Shown in pieces: positions 47,978 through 56,879 of a stretch of 64,000 nucleotides of DNA. Origin of the DNA: Alisma plantago-aquatica. Its lineage: Eukaryota > Streptophyta > Magnoliopsida > Alismatales > Alismataceae. The notes under the pieces are model-generated. The model was not told the origin of the DNA, searched no databases, and saw nothing but the letters and a program-made list of their open reading frames with translations. The DNA lies in the NCBI GenBank assembly GCA_963693085.1, contig OY856409.1, positions 523,039,803-523,103,802 on the forward strand, in the 5' to 3' direction. Each line of letters opens with the position of its first letter. The first letter of the stretch is position 1. The position numbers were made by a program, and so were the translations under genes.

Positions 47978-49366
47978 TTGAAAGTCAACACTGGTGAGGA
48001 AATCAAAAGTCATGTCATGTGCAACGGGATTGTACAAGGCTATACAGAATGGCACTGGCATGGAGAGATTTCAAAATCGAAACCAGTAGATGTCGATAGC
48101 AGTGCTTGGGTGGAAGAAGAAATTGCCTCCGATGACGTAAATGTGAACGAACCAGTTCCAGCAGACATCGTTGATGCGATGCTGGATAGTTGTAGGGTAG
48201 AGCACACCGATCCACCTCCTATCTTTAGAAACATTGTGCATGATGCTGAGATACCGTTATACACAGGCTGTGCTAAGTTTACGAAGCTTAGCGCTGTGTT
48301 GAGATTGTATAAGTTGAAAGCTAACAATAGATGGAGCGACAAAAGCTTCACTTCATTGTTGACTTTGTTGAAAGAAATGCTTCCTGAAGGAAACGAGCTG
48401 CCAATCTCAACATACCAGGTAAAGAAAATGTTGTGCCCAATGGGAATGGAGGCCAAGAAGATACACGCATGCCCGAATGATTGTGTATTATTTCAAAAGG
48501 ACTATGTAGATTTGAAAGATTGTCCAAAATGTGGTGCGTCAATGTATAAATTGACGACTTCGGGGGAGTCCAAAACTGGTTCTCCTGCCAAGGTGTTGTG
48601 GTATCTACCTATAATATCACGGTTTCAACGCTTGTTTGCAAATCCGAAAGATGCGAAGAATTTGAGGTGGCATGCAGATGTTAAGAAAAATAATGATGGG
48701 ATCCTACGACATGCGTCTGATTCCCCACAGTGGAAGAAGATTGATCTATTGTACCCCAAATTTGGTGAAGAAGATAGGAATCTAAGACTTGGGCTTTGTA
48801 CAGATGGGATGAATCCGTACGGGACATTGAGCAGCCAACATAGCACTTGGCCAGTCATGCTTGTTATATACAATCTTCCTCCCTGGATGTGTATGAAAAA
48901 TAGGTACGTTATGTTGTCGTTGTTGATATCGGGCCATAAACAACCCGGAAATGATATCGATGTTTATCTTGAACCTTTGATTGATGACTTAAAGAAACTT
49001 TGGGCTGAAGGTGTGATGACCTATGATGCTTCAGCAAGAGAGACATTTTGTTTGCACGCTATGTTGTTTTGCACTGTTAATGACTTTCCAGCATATGGGA
49101 ATTTGTCTGGATATAGTGTCAAAGGAGCTAAAGCGTGTCCTATATGTGAAGAAAACACTGATTCAATAAGTCTAAAACATGGCGGCAAGACTGTATATCT
49201 TGGTCATCAAAGGTTTCTTTCAAAATTCCATCCGTATCGTAGGAAGCGCAAAGCATTCAATGTATGGAATGATGAACAGAGTGCACCTAAACCTATACTA
49301 GGGGATGTTGTTTATGCAAGAGTAAAAGACATTGTCAATGAATTTGGTAAGAAATCAAAATTGTAG
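47978..49366 (+). CDS. TNP2-like transposase, N-terminal and catalytic part
   Basis: About 460 codons; the frame is open slightly upstream of 47978 into the zinc-type motif CPCRHCGNN. Recognised parts in order: EEIKSHVMCNGIVQGYTEWHWHGE-type transposase-associated end (residues 8-30); CPNDC...CPKCG cluster (about residues 165-190); Transposase_21 core with LWYLPIISRF, RWHAD, CTDGMNPYG, NLPPWMCMK, GNDIDVYLEPLIDDLKKLW and DFPAYGNLSGY; then ACPICEENT. The acidic residues of CTDGMNP and NDIDVYL are candidate catalytic positions of the DDE/D type. The frame ends at 49364-49366 by a frameshift; the protein continues in 49332-51083. Confidence 0.92.
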   Translation: MKVNTGEEIKSHVMCNGIVQGYTEWHWHGEISKSKPVDVDSSAWVEEEIASDDVNVNEPVPADIVDAMLDSCRVEHTDPPPIFRNIVHDAEIPLYTGCAKFTKLSAVLRLYKLKANNRWSDKSFTSLLTLLKEMLPEGNELPISTYQVKKMLCPMGMEAKKIHACPNDCVLFQKDYVDLKDCPKCGASMYKLTTSGESKTGSPAKVLWYLPIISRFQRLFANPKDAKNLRWHADVKKNNDGILRHASDSPQWKKIDLLYPKFGEEDRNLRLGLCTDGMNPYGTLSSQHSTWPVMLVIYNLPPWMCMKNRYVMLSLLISGHKQPGNDIDVYLEPLIDDLKKLWAEGVMTYDASARETFCLHAMLFCTVNDFPAYGNLSGYSVKGAKACPICEENTDSISLKHGGKTVYLGHQRFLSKFHPYRRKRKAFNVWNDEQSAPKPILGDVVYARVKDIVNEFGKKSKL

Positions 49367-51083
49367 TATGGCCACACGGAGTTACAATTCTTCATTCAAG
49401 AAGAAGTCAATATTTTGGGATCTTCCTTATTGGATTTCTTTGACAGTCAGGCATTGTATCGATGTAATGCACGTTGAGAAAAATGTCTGTGATAGCATCA
49501 TTGGTACTCTGTTAAATATACCAGGTAAGACTAAAGATGGGATAAAATCTAGAATGGACCTACGTGAAATGAGAATTAGGTCAGAATTAACAGAATTACA
49601 TGAAATGGGTAATAAAAGAACATACTTACCTCCCGCTTGTTACACGTTGTCTAGAAAGGAGAAGAAAACTTTTTGTGAATGCTTGGTAAATGTTAAGGTG
49701 CCACATGGTTACTCATCCAACATCCGTAGATTGGTATCAATGAAAGATCTGAAGTTGATAGGTCTTAAATCTCATGATTGTCACACTCTAATGCAACAAA
49801 TATTGCCCATGGCAATTCGATCTATATTGCCGAAGCATGTAAGGTTTGCAATTACCAGACTTTGTTTCTTTTTCAACAGTCTATGCAACAAAGTTATTGA
49901 CCCTGATACTCTCGATAATTTGCAAAGAGAAGTGGTTGTTACCCTATGTCAGCTTGAGATGTATTTCCCTCCTTCATTCTTTGATATCATGGTACATCTT
50001 GTTGTCCACTTGACTAGGGAAGTGAAAATGTTGGGACCAGTTTTCTTGCATTGGATGTATCCCTTTGAACGATACATGAGCGTTTTTAAAGGTGATGTTC
50101 GAAACCGTTATCGGCCTAAAGGGAGTATTATTGAAGGTTATGTGGCGAGAGAGGTTATGGATTTTTGCAATGACTTTCTCAGTGGTAATGACACTCCTGA
50201 TAATGACAAGAATATTGAGGAGGGCAAAGGAATTTGGGGATCACGGGTGAAAGTAATCAGCCGTGAGCAGTTGGAACAAGCTCACTTGTATATTTTACAC
50301 AATATGGATGAAGTGAGTGTTTATATCGAGGAACATACCAATTTCATAAAGAGACAACATCCTCGAGCAAGTTCAATGTGGCTTGCTAGAGAGCATAATA
50401 AGACTTTTACTAAGTGGTTTGAAGATAAAGTCTTACATCAACTATCTCAAACACCAAATGATATTACAGAAACTATCAAATGCCTCGCCTTTAAACCAAA
50501 ACCGAATGTTATGTCTTATGAAGGGTTTGACATTAATGGATTCACATATTACACAAAGCGCCAAGATGATAAGAGTGTCATCCAAAATAGTGGGGTCACT
50601 CTTCAAGCGTCGACTATGTACTTTGCAAGTGCAAAGGATAAGAGTCCACGTGAAGCTAAAATGTCATATTACGGTGTCATTGAAGACATTTGGGAGTTTG
50701 ACTACATAGATTTCAAAATTCCACTCTTTAAATGTAATTGGGTTGATAACACCAAAGGAGTTATTGTTGATGAATTGGGTTTCACTTTGGTGAACTTTGA
50801 AACGATTGGCGAGAAGGGTGAACCATTCATATTGGCATCACAGGCGAAACAAATATTCTATATCGATGATCCTGCAAATGATAAATGGTCGGTTGTTCTT
50901 CATGGTAAAAGAAAGTTCATTGAAGATCCTATAGATGAAGAAGAGTACTATGATAAGTATGATGACTCCAGTCCATTCTCAGTTGGGTTGCCAACTCCAC
51001 AAAATATTGAAGCTAATGATGACTTATATGTGCACGGAGATCACAATGAAGGATTGTTAATTGATAAAAGATCACAACTTTAG
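49332..51083 (+). CDS. TNP2-like transposase, C-terminal part (DUF4218, DUF4216)
   Basis: About 580 codons; homology to TNP2 begins around 49395 (KKSIFWDLPYW), and the first 20 codons are out-of-frame overlap, not a real start. Next come VRHCIDVMHVEKNVCDS (end of the Transposase_21 region), the DUF4218 block (FFFNSLCNKV, LCQLEMYFPPSFFDIMVHL, GPVFLHWMYPFERYM), and the DUF4216 block (YYGVIEDIWEFDY, IPLFKCNWVD, FILASQAKQIFYIDDP). All are in the usual order without stops. It ends QL-stop only 89 bases before the start of the second gene. Confidence 0.92.
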   Translation: MSMNLVRNQNCSMATRSYNSSFKKKSIFWDLPYWISLTVRHCIDVMHVEKNVCDSIIGTLLNIPGKTKDGIKSRMDLREMRIRSELTELHEMGNKRTYLPPACYTLSRKEKKTFCECLVNVKVPHGYSSNIRRLVSMKDLKLIGLKSHDCHTLMQQILPMAIRSILPKHVRFAITRLCFFFNSLCNKVIDPDTLDNLQREVVVTLCQLEMYFPPSFFDIMVHLVVHLTREVKMLGPVFLHWMYPFERYMSVFKGDVRNRYRPKGSIIEGYVAREVMDFCNDFLSGNDTPDNDKNIEEGKGIWGSRVKVISREQLEQAHLYILHNMDEVSVYIEEHTNFIKRQHPRASSMWLAREHNKTFTKWFEDKVLHQLSQTPNDITETIKCLAFKPKPNVMSYEGFDINGFTYYTKRQDDKSVIQNSGVTLQASTMYFASAKDKSPREAKMSYYGVIEDIWEFDYIDFKIPLFKCNWVDNTKGVIVDELGFTLVNFETIGEKGEPFILASQAKQIFYIDDPANDKWSVVLHGKRKFIEDPIDEEEYYDKYDDSSPFSVGLPTPQNIEANDDLYVHGDHNEGLLIDKRSQL

Positions 51084-51172
51084 AGACATGTATGTTTGTA
51101 CAAATGCTAAATGTTTGCCTTTTTCTAGTTAATACAAATGCTAAATGTTTGCCTTTTTAATGACATTTTCAG

Positions 51173-54100
51173 ATGGCTGACCATGATGAGCATGATGTCC
51201 ATGATGAGCATGAAGTCCATGATGAGCATGCTGTCCATGACGAGCATGGAGAGGATACCAATGTAAGTTCTAAAAACATATCCTGTATTTCTATAAAATT
51301 CATTATCTTCTAGTTATGTCATATATCTTATATTTCTAAATTGGGCTAATTCAGTGTGTTTATTTTTGTCAAATTTTAGGTTGATGATGCACATGTACCC
51401 ACTGAAGCACTGGAGCAACTTGTTGCGCAACACCAAACACTTAACAAGAAAAGGGGCATCACTCTGTTGAAGAAGTTAATAGCGCTTAGTGGCAGTGGAT
51501 CCAAATTGGTTGTGGAGTTTGATAATGGAGGAAATGCAATTGGAGTGAACCGCAATAATTTTGTAAACTATCTTGGGTGTACCACTCAGAGCCATTGTGG
51601 TGTTAAGTATGATAATTGGCATAAAGTTCCTCAGGGAAAAAAAGACTTGATATGGAGGATTTTATGCGTGAGTTATTATTATTTGCAATTCTATTTTGTA
51701 GATTACAAATTCTATTATTTGCAATTCTATTTTGGATACTAGTTAATAACATTTCTATTTTACAGAATCTGTTTGCATTGGATGAGAAGTTGCATCGTAA
51801 AAGTGTGATGCCACGCGCTGGAAAGATGCTTAGGAATTATAGGACAAATCTGAACAGAGAATACATAAAAGAGGGTGATAAGAAAAAGAAGTCAGCCCTT
51901 GAACAATGGAACTTCTTGGACAAAGAAGATTGGGACAATTTTGTTGCTTCAAGAAAATCTGAAGAATTCAAGGTATTAGGTGTCACTCCCAATTTAATTA
52001 ATATACATTGTATTCACCTATTCAAGATTAACATTTAGTGATACTAACCAAATCATTAATGTGCATACTAACTAGACCCTCAGTGACGCACAAAAAGCAA
52101 GGAGTGCACGGAATGTGCATGACCACACTATGGGTCCAAAAGGCTATGCAAGCGTTCGCCAAAGACTACATGCGGAGTCTGCGGCTACTCAGGAGTCTGC
52201 TCCTACTCAGGAGTCTGCCACACCCATGCCTCGCCATGATATCTGGATAGCTGGGAGGCAAAACAAGAAGGGTGAAATAAAGAAGCCCGTAACTGCTGAT
52301 GCGGCTGTGAAAATGGTAAAATACAACTCTTAGAGCAATCGTTTGAATATTGATTATTTGTGGTGTTAATTTACCAATTTCTATTGATGGTGATTAGCGG
52401 GAGCTGCACGAGCAGAGGAAACAAGGCATGTTCATCCCTCAGGGCACAAGGGATGAATTGAAAGTTGCTCTGGGTAACCCAGAGCATCCTGGACGTGTTA
52501 GGGGTGCAGGCGCTGGTGTGGGCATCAAAGCATTCTTTGGGCCATCCCAGCGCAAACCCAGAGCGGGACTTCTCAAGAAGAGGTAATCTATTCTTTTTTT
52601 AGAATGTTACTACAAAAGGAAATTCAATAATAAGAAGCTAATGTTTCTTTTATCCATGTATAGGAGAATAAGAGAGTCAAGTATATAGTTGATAAGAAGG
52701 TCAACGATGTAGTTGCTGAGAAGGTCAAGGAAGAATTGCTGCGGTGGCAGGCATCTCAGGCTTCCAATCAGCCTATGGCGACCCACTCTTCTCCTGATGC
52801 ACAGACTGCGAGTAATCCTGGAGACCCATCGCCTAACACGTCTGCTGTAAGTATTGTTTATGACATTGTAGCTAGTCTTTTCAAGATGATATGTTTTCAA
52901 GATGATATGTATATATGTATAATATTCTTTACGTAAATTTGTAGGCATTGAAGCCATGCCGCTTAAGAATACAAGACTATGTTGTTGCAGAGGTGCAGGC
53001 TTACCCGTCCCTTCCTGGGGAAAGGTTTCACGGGACTCCAATGCCACATGGCTATGTTTGTGTGGGCCCATTACGTGTGTTACCCGATTGGAGGGAAGCT
53101 ACATTGCCATATCCCCACCCGGATATTGATACACTTGCTGAGGGAGAAGGCGGGGTCATATTGTGGCCCAAAGCAGATGTCGTCTACACTACTGAAATTG
53201 TAAGATAAATTTACATTGATTTAGACTGTTAATGTGTATATATGATGTCAACTGATCTAAATTTATATATACATGTTAAAAAGAAGACACCAGGAGTACC
53301 TAGGCCTCCACCTCCACTTCCCGCATTACCAACTTGGGTTCCAACTGACCTAACATACCCGTTAGGTCCTGCTTGTAGGGGAATGTCATGTTGGCTACGG
53401 GCACATAATATACATTGCCCGATAATTGTTTCTTTAGATGCAGATTATGTAGGTCAATCATACGATAGCTCTTTATTTATACAAGATATTATTGAGCTGT
53501 TTATGTATGATTGGCTGAATACATCAATGATAGAGACATGGATAAGGTGAGATCTTGTTTATACATCCATATACCTTGTGTAAGATCCGGTGATCTGGTT
53601 TCTTATATATTAATGCATACGTAATACATGTTTTGCAGCTACTTAGTCAAAGATCATTGCAAACAATTTGCATTTGATCATGTGGGATTTTTGATTCCAT
53701 CATTGATTAGTATGGTAGCTAAAGACCCGGATAATGTTCAACAATACTGTATAGATGCTTTTACAATTTTTGGTCAACAAAAGAAGACGATAATAATATC
53801 TCCATTCAATGTCAAGTAAGTTTACTTTATTTATAATTTGGACTTAAGAAAATTCCATTTTTATTGTGCATTTTGAGTTATTAATTGTTAACTTTTTACC
53901 TCTAGCGGTAAACATTGGGAGTTACTAGTTATTGTCCCCGGGACGTTCACTGTTTATTATCTAGATCCCGCGGGAAGTACATTAAACACTAAAATTGGAC
54001 ACGTAATGAGAATGCCATTATTCTGGTGAGAAATATTTCATTTTTGTATCTGTTAACATATGTTATTACATTACTATTTACTTATGTAATTTACTGTGTT

Positions 54101-54622
54101 ATATTAACATGTAGGGGTTTAGATGCATTCAAAAAGGCTGGAGGAACGGTCCCAAGGAAAAAGAACCAGCCAATAAATTGGCAGAACGTACAAATAAGTT
54201 CCTGACTCCAATGTATATATTATTGATGTGAATTGTGCTTAGTTGTATTATTTTGTATGTTTCAATTTATAGTGCGCTACACAAGACAATGGCTGGGCAT
54301 GTGCATACTATGTGATGTGATTTATGCAGATGATTATCATACATACCGCATTGGACATCGATACCATACATGAGGTATTATATATAGTCTCATTAGTTAG
54401 TATGAAATATATCAATCTTATTTTTATATTATTACTTATATATATACATCATTCTCTTTGCAGGTGTTTAAAACTGACCACACTATAGGTAAATGCTTAA
54501 AAAATATACATGCTCCATATACAATGGAAGCATTAAATGAAATAAGAGAAGAATGGGCAAAAGCCATACAAGCAGTGGCAACTGTAAGATATAATTGGGA
54601 TGTTGATAGCGATAATGAATGA
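51173..54622 (+). pseudogene. CACTA second gene: Ptta/En/Spm domain plus Ulp1-like protease, 13 exons
   Basis: Exons inferred from GT/AG sites and frame: 51173-51262, 51380-51667, 51766-51972, 52076-52315, 52398-52582, 52664-52846, 52945-53199, 53284-53546, 53639-53815, 53906-54025, 54115-54193, 54273-54374, 54464-54622. Exon 1 encodes VHDEHE repeats. Exons 2-5 match the plant transposase Ptta/En/Spm family (PF03004): WHKVPQGKKDLIW, NYRTNLNREYI, HTMGPKGYASVR, LGNPEHPGRVRG. Exon 7 resembles the DUF8039 region (HGYVCVGPLRVLP, ILWPKADVV). Exons 8-12 are a Ulp1/C48 cysteine protease: KHWELLVI (His) and YYLDPAG (Asp) in exon 10, QDNGWACAYYVM (Gln, Cys) in exon 12. Defects: TGA at 54318-54320, a likely lost donor (ATAAGT at 54194), and a phase mismatch at exon 5/6. 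The exon 8 acceptor is the least certain. Confidence 0.85.
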
Positions 54623-54879
54623 TACTTTGTAAATGAATATTTCTGAATGTTAATACATGTATTTGAATGTTTCTATATGTGTGAATGTGAGAATTGAATT
54701 GATGTCTGAATGTATCTACTTGTGTGAAATTTTCCTTGGGACTTTTGCAGGTTTGTGGCCTGTTTGTAGGCTGATATCAATGGATGTCGTAAACCTGCAG
54801 TTCAGAAAACTGAACTGCAGGTTCTCATCCTGCTGACCAGCCACAGCAGGCCTGTAAACTGATATAAAAAAAAATAGAT

Positions 54880-55313
54880 ATAGGCGTCGGTTATTTACAG
54901 AAAACCGTCAGCAAAGACCTACAACGTCGGTTATTGGATAAAAACCGACGCCTAATATTACAAAAAACCCGGCCGTGCAGGAAAGCACGACCGTGGTGGA
55001 AAAGGAGTCGCTTATTCATATAAAACCGATGCCTATAGTACTAAACACGGCCGTACAGGGAAGCACGGCCGTGTCATCTTGAAGTATGGCGTCGGTCTTT
55101 TAGTAGATAACCGACGCAGAATGTGTCCTAGATGACGCCATTTTCTGTGGCGCGAACCCTTTTGGCATCGGTTATCTACTAAAAGACCGACGCCTATATG
55201 TTAAATAGGTGTCGGTTAAAAAACCGACACCGAAGTGTTCGACCTTTAGCGGCGCCCACATAGGCGTCGCTCAGAAACTGACGCCAAAGGGGGTTAAACA
55301 ACCGACGCCAAAG
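54880..55313. repeat. Right subterminal repeats
   Basis: Mirror of the left end: facing pairs such as GGCGTCGGTTATTT with AAACCGTCAGC (54892-54912), TGGCGTCGGTC with ATAACCGACGC, and GGTGTCGGTTAAAAAACCGACACC (55208-55231), a perfect short palindrome. The 54623-54879 stretch before it is 3' untranslated or spacer sequence with CTGCAGGTT palindromes near 54800. Confidence 0.85.
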
Positions 55314-55331
55314 GCTATTTCTGTAGTAGTG
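55314..55331 (-). repeat. Right terminal inverted repeat
   Basis: GCTATTTCTGTAGTAGTG, exact inverse of 45983-46000, followed by the AGA duplication at 55332-55334. Confidence 0.95.
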
Positions 55332-55334
55332 AGA

Positions 55335-56280
55335 AGTTAGGAAACCCAAAATCTGATCAGCGAAAAAGGGGAGTTATCAAGGTATCCATGGCCATTGACA
55401 ATTCCAAGATCAATCTGTTGTTGAAAGACTCAAGATGCACACTTTGAAATAAGATTGCATGGAGTCTTCTCTAAATGCACGTGAAAGAAGGGGAAAGCTC
55501 CCAATACCTCAATATTTGCAACAATAGTTGAAATATGTATACTATCTTTGTGGGATATTCCAAGGCCACGATCACTCTACTCGATAATGTCAACTCATTT
55601 CCCAAAAGTCCCATGAACACATAGCTGATGTAGGATCTCAACTCCATCCACAAGATACTTGGTCAAGCCAATCACAACGCAAACCAGACCAAGAGTCATC
55701 TTGGTTTCAATTATGGCAACATGAACGACACAAAGAAAGTGGCACAACAACGTCCTTCTCAATTAAACAACCAAAATCATGGTCCTCCAGGGTTCTACTA
55801 TGGTAATCAATAGAACTATAAGAACCAAGGTAACTATTAGGAAAAATAGTTCAAGAATATAAATCAAGGTCCTCAACTGCAAATATTTGTTGCCCCTCCC
55901 TCTAATGATGAGAGGTACTCTACTATATAAAAAAATCCTCCAGTCTCAGCAAGCCATGATTGCTAGTCAGATGGCCAATCAAAATCTTTTGATTCCCAGT
56001 AGGCTCAGTTGACTTCATTCTACTCCCTCATGTGGGAATTTTTGTAGGATAACCAGAAGCAAATCCAAAGCATGTGGAACAACTTAACGCTATAAAAATT
56101 CACTCTGGCATTAACACTCCAAAAATGATGAGCTCTTCTATAATGATCCTGGAGGACAAAAATGAGGCAGTCATCACCCAAAATTTGACTACATCCATGC
56201 CATAAATTCCCACTCCCCAATGATAGGTTCCTATGTGCAAACCTTGTGTTCCATAATAAGGTCTATTGAACCAAACTAAA
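55335..56280 (+). pseudogene. Degenerate gypsy (Athila-like) gag, 3' part
   Basis: Continues the gag cut at 45979. Conceptual translation gives AIDNSKINLLLKDSR near 55390, HKILGQANHNANQTKSHLG near 55652, and a Gln/Asn/Pro-rich region with NNQNHGPPGFYYGNQ near 55770-55810, as in the C-terminal part of Athila gag before the zinc knuckle. Stops and frame changes are frequent. No intact knuckle was found. Confidence 0.6.
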
Positions 56281-56640
56281 CTATGTAACAGGCCCAAAAA
56301 ATTTAAAATTACCCTAAAATAGTTGTATGTTAATGTCCCATAACTCGATTCCATGGACAAATTGCTTCATTGGACTAAATAATTCAAACTCTTACATAAT
56401 AAAAAATGCATAACTCAAGAATGTGAAATGGTGAAATTGTCAAGTACATCATCAAACATCATTTAGAGTAAGATGCCTCACAAGGGCAATGACTCATGTA
56501 TTTATGGATTTCATGCTCTATGAGTGATTCTACTTGCCACATGACCCTAGCTAATCTTGGATCTAGAATCTCTTTCATACCTCTTAGCCTATGCAGGAGA
56601 CTTGGCCTTACTAATGCATAACCCAGTACAATGACCATCT
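56281..56640. other. Unassigned sequence between gag and protease remnants
   Basis: Starts near TGTAACAGGCCC (56284), a word that often begins gypsy LTRs, but no matching partner was found. May be decayed interior or a small LTR fragment. Confidence 0.3.
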
Positions 56641-56649
56641 AGCTTGCTG

Positions 56650-56870
56650 GTTCCTCTACAACCAAATTGGTTAGTATTATTGAGAATATACCGATAAAAG
56701 TCAGAAAGTTCTACATTGCTCGTGATTTTGTGGTATTAGACATCAGGGTTGATCATTGATACCCCCTTATCTTTAGCAGACTAGTTCTCTTAATAGCCAA
56801 AACCGTGATTGATGTCAAAGCAGGACTTCTAACCCTACAAGTAGGGAATCATTTTTTTTTGACTTCCAAG
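56650..56870 (+). pseudogene. Degenerate gypsy aspartic protease region
   Basis: Reads SIIENIPIKVRKFYIARDF then VVLDIR, a stop, YPLIFSRLVLL and TVIDVKAGLLTLQVGNHFF. This matches the block of Athila-type gag-pol proteins following the protease active site (II.NV.VKV..F..P.DFVVLD......P.I.GRPFL), with the GRPFL equivalent changed to SRLVL. The active-site DTGA equivalent itself is not recognisable. It confirms that the flanks of the CACTA element belong to one gypsy element. Confidence 0.7.
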
Positions 56871-56879
56871 CACTTAGAG

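Larger units (their letters stand above)
47835..51083 (+). pseudogene. CACTA transposase gene (TNP2-like), two frameshifts
   Basis: The full gene runs from ATG 47835 (MDRSWMSIRNRC, the usual start of plant TNP2 proteins) to TAG 51081-51083, without introns. Frame changes near 47925-47940 (0 to 2) and near 49340-49366 (2 to 0) split it into three open parts. Domain order: transposase-associated N-terminus with CPCRHCGNNL zinc-type residues, Transposase_21 core, then DUF4218 and DUF4216. The product would bind element ends and catalyse cut-and-paste transposition in the nucleus. TCATAG immediately precedes the start codon context and could be a splice acceptor from a leader exon. As it stands no full-length protein can be made without frame correction. 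Confidence 0.9.
45983..55331 (+). mobile_element. Complete CACTA (En/Spm-like) DNA transposon, 9349 bp
   Basis: Perfect 18 bp terminal inverted repeats (CACTACTACAGAAATAGC), a 3 bp target duplication (AGA/AGA), and subterminal palindromic repeats with GGCGTCGGTTAT on both sides. Inside lie a TNP2-type transposase gene (47835-51083) and a second gene with a Ptta/En/Spm region and a Ulp1-like protease (51173-54622), both on the plus strand. The ends and duplication are undamaged, but both genes carry disabling changes. The termini should still be recognisable by a transposase supplied in trans. It interrupts an Athila-like gag. Confidence 0.95.

Noticed and set aside
49347..49366. GTAAG...TTGTAG as a tiny intron explaining the transposase frame change
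   Set aside because: Only 20 bases, far below plant intron size, and its removal does not bring the downstream TNP2 sequence into frame.
49332..51083. A separate gene starting at 49332
   Set aside because: The first ~20 codons overlap the end of the preceding open frame out of phase. Conserved TNP2 sequence starts after 49390 and is the continuation of one protein.
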